A stretch of 64,000 bases of DNA from CAVVDT01 sp963747005 (lineage in GTDB: Bacteria; Pseudomonadota; Alphaproteobacteria; Rhizobiales; Aestuariivirgaceae), in contig CAVVDT010000003.1 of the NCBI GenBank assembly GCA_963747005.1, positions 62,001 through 126,000 on the forward strand, in the 5' to 3' direction. The notes beneath the pieces were generated by a model. That model searched no databases. It had not been told where the DNA came from and saw only the letters and a program-made list of their open reading frames with translations. The position numbers were made by a program, and so were the translations under genes. How positions within the stretch are numbered: the first letter of the stretch is position 1; each line of letters begins with the position of its first letter. Positions 35,037-43,886 of this stretch are shown here, piece by piece.

Positions 35037-36397
35037 GACGGCGCCCGCCGCCACGGCCCGTGATGGGTGCCGGGTTTGTCGGTGCGCTGAAAGCCATGAT
35101 CGCCGAAACGATCGCGCTGGGCCTGGATCAGGGCGGTGGGCAGGCGGGCCGCACACAGGCCGTTCCAGTAGGCCAGTCCGGTGGCGGTGACCGGTATGGC
35201 AAGGCCATGCCCGAGGCCCCACGCAGCGGCCTGGCGCCAGCCGCCAAGTGCTGCCTCGATATGCTCGCGAAGCGGCGGGGCGGCCAGCACCGGCATGCCG
35301 CCGGGAAGCGCCATCACCTCGTCCAGCAGGGCCATGCGCAGGATGGAGCCGTTGCGCCACACCCCGGCGGCGTCCTGCGGTGACGCCGGCCAGCCTTTCT
35401 CCCTGGCGGCGGCGGCGATGAGATCCAACCCCTGTCCCAGTGATACGGCTATGGAGGCGCCGAGCGCATCGGCGATGGCGGCGGGATCGAGTTCCTCCCG
35501 CGCTCCGGCGTAGGGCGGCTGCGGTCCGTGGTGGCGGCGCAGGTTGCCCGATGCCGATAGCTGGCGCATGGCGACGGCTTCGGCAATCGAGGGCAACGGC
35601 ACGCCGAAGTCGAGGCCGGCCTCGCAGCACCAGGTCCCGGTCCCTTTGTGGCCGGCACTGTCGGCCACGATGTCGATGAGCGGTCCACCGCTCTCGGCAT
35701 CGGTGGTGGTAAGGATCTCGGCGGTGATCTCGATCAGATAACCGGCGAGCGGTCGCTTGGCCCATGCGCCCATGATCGCCGCGATGTCGGCCGGGCGCCG
35801 TCCACCGGCGGCCAGCAGGGATGCCGCCTCGGCGATCGACTGCATGACGGCATATTCGATGCCGTTGTGGACCATCTTGACGAAATGCCCGGCGCCGCCG
35901 TCGCCGAACCAGTTGAGGCACCGCGCCTTGCCGCAACGTGCCGCGATGCTGGCAAGCAGCGGTTCGGCCTTGGCCCAGGCGTCCTGATCGCCGCCCGCCA
36001 TCATCGCCGGACCGCGTCGGGCGCCCTCGGCGCCACCGGAAATGCCGATGCCGAGATAGCCGACATTGTACCCCGCCAGTTCCGCGGCAAGCGCTTCGCT
36101 GTCCTTGTAGTGCGAGTTGCCGCCGTCCATGACGACATCGCCGGCGGACAGCATGGGCGCCAGCTGGCGCGCCAGGGCTGTGACCGGTTGGCCGGCCTTG
36201 ACCATCAAGAGCATCAGGCGCGGGTGGTCGAGTTCGAACACCATGCCGGCGAGATCGCGCGCGCCGGCAACCCCTTGTGCCCGCCAGTCCCGGGCCTCCG
36301 GCCACGGGTCGAAGGCGATCACCTGGTGACCGGCATCGCGCAGGTTGAGCGCCAGATTGCGTCCCATGGGACCCAGTCCGATCAAGCCGACCTGCAT
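35033..36397 (-). CDS. gnd: 6-phosphogluconate dehydrogenase, decarboxylating
   Basis: A 454-residue oxidative pentose-phosphate enzyme converting 6-phosphogluconate to ribulose-5-phosphate. The nucleotide loop is GLIGLGPMGRNLALNL (residues 4-19). Catalytic signatures are DGGNSHYKDSEAL, GIGISGGAEGARRGPAMMAGG (near 117-137) and FVKMVHNGIEYAVMQ with the active-site lysine and the Gnd-specific HNGIEY. The C-terminus (residues 400-454) is unlike the usual long tail and ends basic. It is the first structural gene after the LacI regulator (36-base gap) and overlaps gntK by four bases. Confidence 0.94.
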   Translation of the reverse strand: MQVGLIGLGPMGRNLALNLRDAGHQVIAFDPWPEARDWRAQGVAGARDLAGMVFELDHPRLMLLMVKAGQPVTALARQLAPMLSAGDVVMDGGNSHYKDSEALAAELAGYNVGYLGIGISGGAEGARRGPAMMAGGDQDAWAKAEPLLASIAARCGKARCLNWFGDGGAGHFVKMVHNGIEYAVMQSIAEAASLLAAGGRRPADIAAIMGAWAKRPLAGYLIEITAEILTTTDAESGGPLIDIVADSAGHKGTGTWCCEAGLDFGVPLPSIAEAVAMRQLSASGNLRRHHGPQPPYAGAREELDPAAIADALGASIAVSLGQGLDLIAAAAREKGWPASPQDAAGVWRNGSILRMALLDEVMALPGGMPVLAAPPLREHIEAALGGWRQAAAWGLGHGLAIPVTATGLAYWNGLCAARLPTALIQAQRDRFGDHGFQRTDKPGTHHGPWRRAPS

Positions 36398-36433
36398 GGA
36401 TTGTTCTCCCCGTTGCCCCGGTGGTGGGCGACT

Positions 36434-37468
36434 TCAGGTTGTCTGCCCGGCGAGGAACTCGAACCCCGTATCGATGCGCATGGGGGCTTCATTACCCGCC
36501 AGACGCTCGACGATGCAACGGGCAGCCTGCTGGCCCATGGAAAATCGCGGCGAGCGTACCGTGGTCAGCCGACGCGGCAGAAGCTGGCCGATCACCAGCC
36601 CGTTGAACCCGGCGATGGCGATGCGTTCAGGGATGGCGATGCCGGCCGACAGGCAATGCAGGACCGCGCCGATGGCGAGATCGTCATTGGAGAAGTAGAC
36701 AGCTTCGAGCCCGGGATTGCGGGCGAGCATATCGACCAGCGCCTCCGCCCCGGCCGGCACCGAGGTGGGCAGCGGCAGTTCGCGCCTCGCCTCCACCGCC
36801 AGCCCCTGCCCGGCGAGCACTTCCTCGAAGCCCTTGAGGCGCTTTGCGGCGCGCAGGTCGCGCTTCAGGTCGCAGGCGACATAACCGATGCGGCGATATC
36901 CGCGCATCGCCAGATGCGCCGCCGTCACCCGTCCGGCCTCGCCATGCGACAGGCCGACGCACATATCGACGGCCTCGCCGTCTACGTCCATCAGTTCGAC
37001 CACCGGGACGCCGACCCGCTTGAGCAGCCGTCTCGTGTCGCTGTCGTGCTCTAGTCCGGCGATGATGATCCCGGCCGGCCGCCAGGAGAGCACCCCTTCG
37101 ACCAGGGCGCGTTCGCGCTCGCTGTCGTATTCGGTCACCGCCAGGACACCCTGCAGCCCGGCCTCGACCAGCACCGAATTGATGCCCGACATAACCTCGG
37201 TGAAGACAATGTTGCCGATGGTGGGGATGATTGCGGCGACCTGGGTGGAGCGCGCCGAGGCCAGTGCCCCCGCCAGCCGGTTGGGCACATAGCCGACCGC
37301 ATCCACGGCTTCCAGCACCCGGCGCTTGGCGTCGGCGGAAAACGAGCCATGACCGCGCAGTACTCGCGACACGGTCATCCGCGACAGGCCGGCATGGGCT
37401 GCGACCTCGTCGATTGTACTGGCCCGGGGATTCCCCGCCAGGCGTGCGCTGCGGACTTCCTTGTCCAT
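36434..37468 (-). CDS. LacI-family transcriptional regulator (GntR-like)
   Basis: A 344-residue repressor. The N-terminal LacI helix-turn-helix is TIDEVAAHAGLSRMTVSRVLRG (near residues 18-39) with the hinge helix VGYVPNRLAGALASARS. A periplasmic-binding-protein-like sensor domain fills the rest. It resembles gluconate repressors of the LacI family (GntR of E. coli), which fits its operon with gnd and gntK. The perfect palindrome TTGTTAGCGCTAACAA lies 79 bases upstream in the divergent promoter region and is its likely operator. The effector is inferred to be gluconate or a phosphorylated derivative. Confidence 0.92.
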   Translation of the reverse strand: MDKEVRSARLAGNPRASTIDEVAAHAGLSRMTVSRVLRGHGSFSADAKRRVLEAVDAVGYVPNRLAGALASARSTQVAAIIPTIGNIVFTEVMSGINSVLVEAGLQGVLAVTEYDSERERALVEGVLSWRPAGIIIAGLEHDSDTRRLLKRVGVPVVELMDVDGEAVDMCVGLSHGEAGRVTAAHLAMRGYRRIGYVACDLKRDLRAAKRLKGFEEVLAGQGLAVEARRELPLPTSVPAGAEALVDMLARNPGLEAVYFSNDDLAIGAVLHCLSAGIAIPERIAIAGFNGLVIGQLLPRRLTTVRSPRFSMGQQAARCIVERLAGNEAPMRIDTGFEFLAGQTT

Positions 37469-37521
37469 GGTGAACTCTGTCGCCCCGCTCCCGCTTGCAG
37501 ATGCCGGGTTGGACTTTTTCG

Positions 37522-37550
37522 TTGACAGCCTGCAACCCGGCAGGCATTGT
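37522..37550 (+). promoter_or_regulatory. Predicted promoter for the ABC importer operon
   Basis: TTGACA (37522-37527), a 17-base spacer, and CATTGT (37545-37550). The -10 box overlaps the LacI-type operator, so repressor binding would directly block RNA polymerase. Confidence 0.68.
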
Positions 37551-37562
37551 TAGCGCTAACAA
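37547..37562. promoter_or_regulatory. LacI-family operator palindrome
   Basis: A perfect 16-bp palindrome, TTGTTAGCGCTAACAA, with the central CG typical of LacI/GalR operators. It sits between the divergent LacI regulator and the importer genes, overlaps the importer's -10 box, and may control both directions. Confidence 0.82.
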
Positions 37563-37650
37563 ACATAACAGCAATGCTGCGGCAAGCCAACCCGTTTGGC
37601 ATCGCCGGCCCCGGCAAGGTCAACAGGCCAGCCGGGTCTCGGGAGGAAAG

Positions 37651-38721
37651 ATGGCGCACGTCGACATTCGCGATGTCCGCAAGGCGTTCGGCGCGACGGA
37701 AGTTCTGCACGGCGTCTCCGTCGACGTGCCGGATGGCTCGTTCACGGTTCTGGTAGGGCCCTCCGGCTGCGGCAAGTCGACCCTTTTGCGCATGGTGGCG
37801 GGGCTCGAGGAGGTAACCTCCGGCGAAATCGCCATCGGCGAGCGCATCGTCAACCGTGTTCCCCCCAAGGAGCGCGATATCGCCATGGTGTTCCAGAACT
37901 ATGCGCTCTATCCCCACATGAAGGTCTTCGACAACATGGCCTTCAGCCTCAAGCTGGCCAGGGTCGACGCCGCCAGCATCCACGAGCGGGTGGAGGAAGC
38001 CGCCCGCATCCTCAACCTCACCGATTATCTCGATCGTTATCCCCGCCAGCTCTCCGGCGGCCAGCGCCAGCGCGTCGCCATGGGCCGCGCCATCGTCAGG
38101 AAGCCGCAGGTGTTCCTGTTCGATGAGCCGCTGTCCAACCTCGATGCCAAGCTTCGTGTGCAGATGCGTACCGAGATACGCGAACTCCACCAGCGCCTTG
38201 CGGCCACCTCCATCTATGTCACCCACGACCAGATCGAGGCCATGACCATGGCCGACCAGATCGTCGTCATGAAGGATGGCGTGGTGGAGCAGGTCGGCCA
38301 GCCGCTGGACCTCTACGACGCGCCCGCCAATGTCTTCGTCGCGGGTTTTATCGGCTCGCCGGCCATGAACCTGCTGGAGGGCGAGGTGGGCAGTGACAAG
38401 GGCGATCCGGTGATGTGGATCGAGGGCAGCATCGCCGTGCCGCTGGGCCAGCGCAGCGGCCTCGCGGCGGGCCGCAAGGTGGTGTGTGGTCTCAGGCCGG
38501 AACATTTCGTCCTTTCCGATGGAAAGACCGGCATGGAGGCCCGCGTCAACGTGGTGGAGCCGACCGGCGCCGAGACCCTGGTGGTCTCGAAGATTGGCGA
38601 ACAGACGCTTCTGGCCTCCTTCAAGGAGCGCCACGAGTTCAAGCCGGGCAAGGTCATCCACCTGACGCCGGATATCGCGCATCTGCACCTGTTCGATGCC
38701 GCGTCCGGGCAGCGATTGTGA
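37651..38721 (+). CDS. Sugar ABC transporter ATP-binding protein (UgpC/MalK type)
   Basis: A 356-residue ATPase of the CUT1 sugar-importer class. Walker A is GPSGCGKST (near residue 37), the signature LSGGQRQRVAMGRAI (near 134), Walker B VFLFDEPLSNLDAKLR (near 154) and the switch histidine in YVTHDQIEAM. The C-terminal 120 residues form the MalK-type regulatory OB domains. ATG 37651 is preceded by GGGAGGAAAG. It is unusual but not rare for the ATPase to be first in the operon. It powers the importer encoded by the next three genes. Confidence 0.95.
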   Translation: MAHVDIRDVRKAFGATEVLHGVSVDVPDGSFTVLVGPSGCGKSTLLRMVAGLEEVTSGEIAIGERIVNRVPPKERDIAMVFQNYALYPHMKVFDNMAFSLKLARVDAASIHERVEEAARILNLTDYLDRYPRQLSGGQRQRVAMGRAIVRKPQVFLFDEPLSNLDAKLRVQMRTEIRELHQRLAATSIYVTHDQIEAMTMADQIVVMKDGVVEQVGQPLDLYDAPANVFVAGFIGSPAMNLLEGEVGSDKGDPVMWIEGSIAVPLGQRSGLAAGRKVVCGLRPEHFVLSDGKTGMEARVNVVEPTGAETLVVSKIGEQTLLASFKERHEFKPGKVIHLTPDIAHLHLFDAASGQRL

Positions 38722-38778
38722 CGGCAACAGGAATTTGAAACGGCAAATGTGCCGGGTGCTCACAAAGGGAGGAAACCG

Positions 38779-40092
38779 ATGAGCAGATTTACCAGACGCG
38801 AGATCATCAAGACCGGTGCCGGGCTTGGCGCCATGGCGGCCTTCACGTCACCGTTCCTGAGGCCGGGCGCTGCCCGTGCCGAGGCGATGATGTACAAGCC
38901 CGAGGCCGGCGCCGAGCTTACGCTGCTGCGCTGGAAGCGCTTCGTGCAGTCGGAAGAGGACGCCTTCGTCAAGCTGGTGGCCAATTTCACCGCCAAGACC
39001 GGCGTCAAGGTCAACGTGCAGAATGAATCGCTCGACGACGTACAGCCCAAGGCCTCGGTCGCGGCCAATGTCGGCCAGGGGCCGGATCTGGTCTGGGGGC
39101 TTTATTCGCTGCCATTTCTGTTCCCCGACAAGTGCATCGACCTGACCGACCTCGCCAACGCGCTGGGCAAGGCCAATGGCGGCTGGGTGGACTCGGCGGT
39201 GAAATACGGCAAGAGCGGCGACAAGTGGATCTGCATTCCCGCCTGCTTCAACGGCAACTACATCAACTATCGCGTTGATGCGATGAAGAAGGCGGGCTTC
39301 TCGACGTTCCCGGGCGACACCGCTGGCTTCCTGGAGTTGATGAAGGGGCTCAAGGCCAACAAGACGCCGGGTGGCTTTGCCCTCGGCCATGCCTCCGGCG
39401 ACGGCAATGCCTGGGTCCATTGGGCGCTGTGGGCGAACGGCGGCTTCCTGGTGGATGAGAACGACAAGGTCGCCATCAACTCGCCCGAAACGGCCAAGGC
39501 CTGCGAATATGTCAAGGCGCTGTATGAGACCTTCGTGCCCGGCACTGCCGCGTGGAACGACGGCTCCAACAACAAGGCTTTCCTTGGCAACGAGCTGTGG
39601 CTGACCAACAACGGCATTTCCATCTATGCCGCCGCCCAGCGCGACAACATGATGGACATCGCCAACGACATGGACCACGCCCTGTGGCCGACGGGCCCGG
39701 TGGGCTTCCCCACCGAGTTCCACATAGCCTATCCGATGCTCGCCTTCACCTACACCAAGTACCCCGATGCCTGCCGGGCGTTCATCGAATACATGATGTC
39801 GCCCGAGGCTTACGGGCCGTGGCTGACGGGGGCGGTGGGCTATCTCACCCAGTCGCTCAACGCCTATGATTCGCTGCCCGTGTGGACCGACGATCCCAAG
39901 CGCACGGTGTTCCGCGATGCCGCCAAGCGCACCCTTACGGCGGGCTACAAGGGCTCGGTGGGCGAGAAGGCGGCAGCCGCGCTCGCCGACTTCATCGTCC
40001 TCGACATGTTCGCCAACTACGCCACCGGGCATCTGGACTTGAAGGAGTCAATTGCGCAGGCCGAACATCAGGCCAAGCGTATCTATCGCTAG
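38779..40092 (+). CDS. Sugar ABC transporter substrate-binding protein, Tat-exported
   Basis: A 437-residue periplasmic binding protein of the CUT1/extracellular family 1 class. The N-terminus MSRFTRREIIKTGAGLGA carries a twin-arginine motif (TRREIIK) followed by a hydrophobic stretch and AARA cleavage site, so export should be through Tat, folded. ATG 38779 follows GGGAGGAAACCG. Its ligand is not readable; the neighbouring sugar-acid enzymes suggest a pentose, hexose or aldonate. A strong hairpin follows the stop, likely to raise its mRNA level over the permease genes. Confidence 0.92.
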   Translation: MSRFTRREIIKTGAGLGAMAAFTSPFLRPGAARAEAMMYKPEAGAELTLLRWKRFVQSEEDAFVKLVANFTAKTGVKVNVQNESLDDVQPKASVAANVGQGPDLVWGLYSLPFLFPDKCIDLTDLANALGKANGGWVDSAVKYGKSGDKWICIPACFNGNYINYRVDAMKKAGFSTFPGDTAGFLELMKGLKANKTPGGFALGHASGDGNAWVHWALWANGGFLVDENDKVAINSPETAKACEYVKALYETFVPGTAAWNDGSNNKAFLGNELWLTNNGISIYAAAQRDNMMDIANDMDHALWPTGPVGFPTEFHIAYPMLAFTYTKYPDACRAFIEYMMSPEAYGPWLTGAVGYLTQSLNAYDSLPVWTDDPKRTVFRDAAKRTLTAGYKGSVGEKAAAALADFIVLDMFANYATGHLDLKESIAQAEHQAKRIYR

Positions 40093-40099
40093 GCAACAC

Positions 40100-40138
40100 T
40101 TGCGGCCGGGGACGGCATCTGGGCATTCCCGGCCGCAA
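40100..40138 (+). other. Intercistronic hairpin after the binding-protein gene
   Basis: A perfect 11-bp inverted repeat, TTGCGGCCGGG / CCCGGCCGCAA, with a 17-base loop, between the substrate-binding protein and the permease genes. Such hairpins in transporter operons stabilise the upstream mRNA or partly terminate transcription, giving excess binding protein. There is no T-run, so it need not be a full terminator. Confidence 0.68.
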
Positions 40139-40167
40139 CGCCCTTTATTGGATGAAACGCGGTTCCC

Positions 40168-41118
40168 ATGGCGGACATTGGCGCTCAAGGTAAGGTGGAC
40201 GAAGGCGGCCCCGGCGTGTGGGCATTGCTCCGGCAGAACCGCAACTGGCTCGGCTTCTGGTACATGCTGCCGGCCATGGGGTTCCTTGTCGTATTCCTCG
40301 CCTATCCGCTGGGCCTGGGCGTCTGGCTCTCCATGACCGATGCCCGCATCGGCCGGGTGGGCGAGTTCGTGGGGTTGGACAACTTCACCTGGCTGTGGGA
40401 CGACAATGTCTTCTGGCTGTCGGTGTTCAACACACTGCTTTACACCATCGTTGCCAGCACCATAAAATTCGCCATCGGCCTCTACCTGGCGCTGCTGCTC
40501 AACCATCATATGCCGTTCAAGGCCTTCATCCGTGCCGTGGTGCTCTTGCCCTTCATCGTGCCGACAGTGCTGTCGGCCATCGCCTTCCTGTGGATCTTCG
40601 ACCCGCAATTCTCAATCATCACCTGGACGCTAAGGGCTGCCGGCCTCATCGGGCACAACATCGATTTTCTCGGCGATCCCTGGCACGCGCGCATTTCCGT
40701 CATTGCCGTCAATATCTGGCGCGGCGTGCCGTTCGTCGCGATCACCCTGCTGGCCGGCCTGCAGACCGTCTCGCCCTCGCTCTATGAGGCCGCCACCATC
40801 GACGGCGCCAGCCCGTGGCAGTTGTTCCGCCATATCACCTATCCGCTGCTGACACCGATCATCGCCGTGGTCATGACCTTTTCGGTGCTCTTCACCTTCA
40901 CCGACTTTCAGCTCATCTGGGCGATCACTCGCGGCGGGCCGGTCAACGCCACCCACCTGATGGCGACGCTGTCCTATCAGCGCGCCATCCTCGGCGGCTA
41001 TCTGGGCGAGGGCTCAGCCATCTCCACCGCCATGATCCCCTTCCTGCTGGCGGCCATCATGATCTCGTGGTTCGGTCTGCAGCGACGCAAGTGGCAGCAG
41101 GGAGAGGCCGATGACTGA
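40168..41118 (+). CDS. Sugar ABC transporter permease (MalF/UgpA type)
   Basis: A 316-residue inner-membrane permease with six core helices, the first near residues 28-50. The EAA loop, YEAATIDGASPWQLFRHITYPLL (near residues 208-230), docks onto the ATPase. ATG 40168 gives a conventional cytoplasmic N-terminus. It overlaps the second permease start by eight bases and completes the channel with it. Confidence 0.93.
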   Translation: MADIGAQGKVDEGGPGVWALLRQNRNWLGFWYMLPAMGFLVVFLAYPLGLGVWLSMTDARIGRVGEFVGLDNFTWLWDDNVFWLSVFNTLLYTIVASTIKFAIGLYLALLLNHHMPFKAFIRAVVLLPFIVPTVLSAIAFLWIFDPQFSIITWTLRAAGLIGHNIDFLGDPWHARISVIAVNIWRGVPFVAITLLAGLQTVSPSLYEAATIDGASPWQLFRHITYPLLTPIIAVVMTFSVLFTFTDFQLIWAITRGGPVNATHLMATLSYQRAILGGYLGEGSAISTAMIPFLLAAIMISWFGLQRRKWQQGEADD

Positions 41119-42052
41119 GACACCTGCGGCAGAGGCCAACGGCGTCGTGGGGCGCTGGCAGGAACGCCGCCGCGTGGCGCGCATGGAAGCCGCCAACATG
41201 TCCGGCGCCGACTATCTTCTGTCGCTGCCGCAGCGCTGGGTACGCATCTATCTCCCGCTGTCGGTGATCGTCTTCGTGTTGCTGTTCCCGTTCTACTGGA
41301 TGGCCATCACCGCCATCAAACCCGACGAACAGTTGGTCAATTTCGGCGCCGTGAATCCTTATTGGGTGATCGCGCCCACCTTCGACCACATCCACCACCT
41401 CCTGTTCGATACGCCCTACATGCACTGGATGTGGAACACCATGTTCATCGCCATGGTGTCGACCATCCTGTCGCTGGTGGCCAGCGTCCTCGCCGCCTAT
41501 GCCATCGTTCGCCTGCGCTACAAGGGTGCGCGCTGGATCGGCGGGGCCATTTTCCTCGCCTACCTGGTGCCGCCGTCGATCCTCTTCATCCCGCTGTCCC
41601 TGATCGTGGTGAAATACGGGTTGTGGGACACGCAGTGGGCCTTGATCCTCACCTATCCGACCATCCTCATCCCGTTCTCCACCTGGCTGTTGATGGGTTA
41701 TTTCAAGACCATTCCCTTCGAACTGGAGGAATGCGCCCTCATCGACGGCGCCAGCCGTTGGCAGATCCTCACCAAGATCGTGCTGCCGCTGGCCGGTCCG
41801 GGTCTCATCTCGGCCGGTATCTTCTGCTTCACGTTGTGCTGGAACGAGTTCATCTACGCTTTGACGTTCCTGTCGTCGCCGGCCAAGAAGACCGTCCCCG
41901 TCGCCATCCTGTCGGAGATGGTGGACGGCGATGTCTACCGCTGGGGCGCCTTGATGGCCGGTGCCCTGTTCGGCTCCATCCCGGTGGCCATCGTCTACAT
42001 GTTCTTCGTCAACCACTATGTCTCGGCCATGACCGGCGCGGTGAAGGAGTAG
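41111..42052 (+). CDS. Sugar ABC transporter permease (MalG/UgpE type)
   Basis: A 313-residue partner permease of the CUT1 importer. It has about six helices and the EAA loop ELEECALIDGASRWQILTKIVLPLA (near residues 207-231). The N-terminal 45 residues are cytoplasmic and charged. Its start overlaps the previous permease by eight bases, and six bases separate its stop from the first dehydrogenase, so uptake and catabolism are translated from one message. Confidence 0.93.
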   Translation: MTETPAAEANGVVGRWQERRRVARMEAANMSGADYLLSLPQRWVRIYLPLSVIVFVLLFPFYWMAITAIKPDEQLVNFGAVNPYWVIAPTFDHIHHLLFDTPYMHWMWNTMFIAMVSTILSLVASVLAAYAIVRLRYKGARWIGGAIFLAYLVPPSILFIPLSLIVVKYGLWDTQWALILTYPTILIPFSTWLLMGYFKTIPFELEECALIDGASRWQILTKIVLPLAGPGLISAGIFCFTLCWNEFIYALTFLSSPAKKTVPVAILSEMVDGDVYRWGALMAGALFGSIPVAIVYMFFVNHYVSAMTGAVKE

Positions 42053-42058
42053 CCGGCG

Positions 42059-42967
42059 ATGCGGATCGGCTTCATCGGGCTCGGCGCCATGGGCCTGCCG
42101 ATGGCGGCCAATCTTGTTGCCGCCGGGCACGACGTGGCGGGCTTCGACCTCAAGCCGGCCGCCATCGACGCTTTTGCGGCCGCCGGCGGCACGGCGGCAG
42201 CTTCGGCGGCAGAGGCGGCGAGGGGAGCGGCAATCCTCGTCCTCATGGTGGTGAACGGCGATCAGGCGAAATCCGTGCTGTTCGGCGAGGCCGGCGTCGT
42301 GGCGGCGCTCGCCCCCAATGCCATTGTGCTCGCCGCCTGCACGCAGTCGCCGGGCCAGGCGGCCGAGCTGGCCGCAAGCCTCGCCAGCCGGCAGTTGCGG
42401 ATGCTCGATTGTCCGGTCTCGGGCGGCGTCGTGGGGGCTGAAGGGGCAAGTCTCACTTTCATGTGCGCCGGCCCCCGGCTTGTTTTCGACGAGGTCCGGC
42501 CGCTGCTTGCCTTCATGGGCCGCAATATCTTCCATGTTGGCGATGCACCCGGCGCGGGGGCCACCGCCAAGCTCATCAACCAGCTCCTGTGCGGCGTCCA
42601 CATTGCGGTAGCGGCCGAGGCGATGAATGTTGCCGAGCGGGCGGGCGTCTCGCTGCAGGCCATCCACGACATCATTTCGGTGTCGGCGGGCAACAGCTGG
42701 ATGTGGGGCAATCGCGGCCCGCGCATGATGCAGGACGATCCCGAAGTCACCAGCGCCGTCGACATCTTCGTGAAGGATCTGGGCATCGTCCTCGACCATG
42801 GCCGCAAGACGAGGCAGGGCCTGCCGCTGGCGGCGGTGGCGCATCAGATGTTCCTGGCGGCCTCCGGGCTTGGCCACGGGCCTGAGGACGACAGCCAGGT
42901 GATCAAGGCCTACCGCGCCCTCAATGGCGCAACGGCGAAGAAAGATGAGTCGCAGGAAGGATGCTGA
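42059..42967 (+). CDS. NAD(P)-dependent oxidoreductase, 3-hydroxyisobutyrate dehydrogenase family (first copy)
   Basis: A 302-residue beta-hydroxyacid dehydrogenase. It opens IGFIGLGAMGLPMAANL, the NAD(P) loop and family signature, has DCPVSGGVVGAEG (substrate loop, near 121-133), and the catalytic lysine in AKLINQLLCGVHI (near 170). Relatives include tartronate semialdehyde reductase, L-threonate dehydrogenase and sulfolactaldehyde reductase. It is the first of two tandem members of this family here, separated by one base, suggesting two different hydroxyacid steps. Confidence 0.9.
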   Translation: MRIGFIGLGAMGLPMAANLVAAGHDVAGFDLKPAAIDAFAAAGGTAAASAAEAARGAAILVLMVVNGDQAKSVLFGEAGVVAALAPNAIVLAACTQSPGQAAELAASLASRQLRMLDCPVSGGVVGAEGASLTFMCAGPRLVFDEVRPLLAFMGRNIFHVGDAPGAGATAKLINQLLCGVHIAVAAEAMNVAERAGVSLQAIHDIISVSAGNSWMWGNRGPRMMQDDPEVTSAVDIFVKDLGIVLDHGRKTRQGLPLAAVAHQMFLAASGLGHGPEDDSQVIKAYRALNGATAKKDESQEGC

Positions 42968-42968
42968 G

Positions 42969-43886
42969 GTGACCAAACAGACTATCGGCTTCATCGGCGT
43001 CGGCCTCATGGGCCACGGCATGGCCAGGAACATCGTCGAGAAGGGCTATCCGCTCGTCGTCATGGGCCACCGCAATCGCGCGCCCGTCGAAGACCTGGTG
43101 AAACGCGGCGCCAAAGAAGCCGGATCGGCGAAGGAACTGGCGTCGGCCTGCGACATCGTCCACATCTGCGTTACCGGCTCGCCGCAGGTCAAAAGCCTCA
43201 TCCGTGGGTCCGAAGGCATTCTGGCCTCGGGGAAAAAGGGTCTCATCGTTATCGACTGTTCCACTGCCGATCCGGTCTCGACGCTGGCGCTGGCGGCCGA
43301 ACTGGCCGACGCCGGCATGGCGATGGTCGATGCCCCCTTGAGCCGCACCCCCAAGGAGGCCGAGGAAGGCACCCTTGACTGCATGGTCGGCGCCGATCCC
43401 GAAACCTTCGCCAGGGTGAAGCCGGTGATCGAATGCTGGTCCACCAACATCAATCATCTTGGCGCCCTGGGGCTCGGCCACAAGATGAAGCTCATTAACA
43501 ACTTCGTCGCCATGGGCTATGCCGCCATCTATGCCGAGGCGCTGGCGCTGGCGCAGAAATCGGGGCTGACGGTCGACCAGTTCCATGCTGTTATCGGCTC
43601 CAGTCGCATGCGCAACGGTTTCTACGACACCTTTATGAAATGGACGCTCGAAGGCGACCCCGACGCCCACAAGTTCACCATCGCCAATGCCCACAAGGAC
43701 ATGCGCTACCTCGCCAGCATGGCCAATGCGGCGGGCGGCGTGAACCACGTGCAGTCGGTGGTGAAGAACCTTTTCGCCGGCATGGAGGCGGCGGGCGAAG
43801 GAGCGCGCCATGTGCCCATGCTCGCCGACTACCTCTTGCGCCTCAATGGGCTGGAGCCGCGCCACAAAGGTGGGGGCGCAGCATGA
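42969..43886 (+). CDS. NAD(P)-dependent oxidoreductase, 3-hydroxyisobutyrate dehydrogenase family (second copy)
   Basis: A 305-residue second beta-hydroxyacid dehydrogenase with IGFIGVGLMGHGMARNIV, VDAPLSRTPKEAEEG as the substrate loop (where the usual PVSGG is replaced) and the catalytic lysine in KMKLINNFVAMGYAA. I chose GTG 42969 because AGGAAGGA lies just upstream and the nucleotide motif follows at once; ATG 42945 and 42924 are alternatives overlapping the previous gene. The altered substrate loop suggests a substrate different from the first copy's. The stop overlaps the transketolase start as ATGA. Confidence 0.88.
   Translation: MTKQTIGFIGVGLMGHGMARNIVEKGYPLVVMGHRNRAPVEDLVKRGAKEAGSAKELASACDIVHICVTGSPQVKSLIRGSEGILASGKKGLIVIDCSTADPVSTLALAAELADAGMAMVDAPLSRTPKEAEEGTLDCMVGADPETFARVKPVIECWSTNINHLGALGLGHKMKLINNFVAMGYAAIYAEALALAQKSGLTVDQFHAVIGSSRMRNGFYDTFMKWTLEGDPDAHKFTIANAHKDMRYLASMANAAGGVNHVQSVVKNLFAGMEAAGEGARHVPMLADYLLRLNGLEPRHKGGGAA

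Noticed and set aside
41057..43033. A 658-codon minus-strand frame
   Set aside because: Antisense shadow of the second permease and the first beta-hydroxyacid dehydrogenase.
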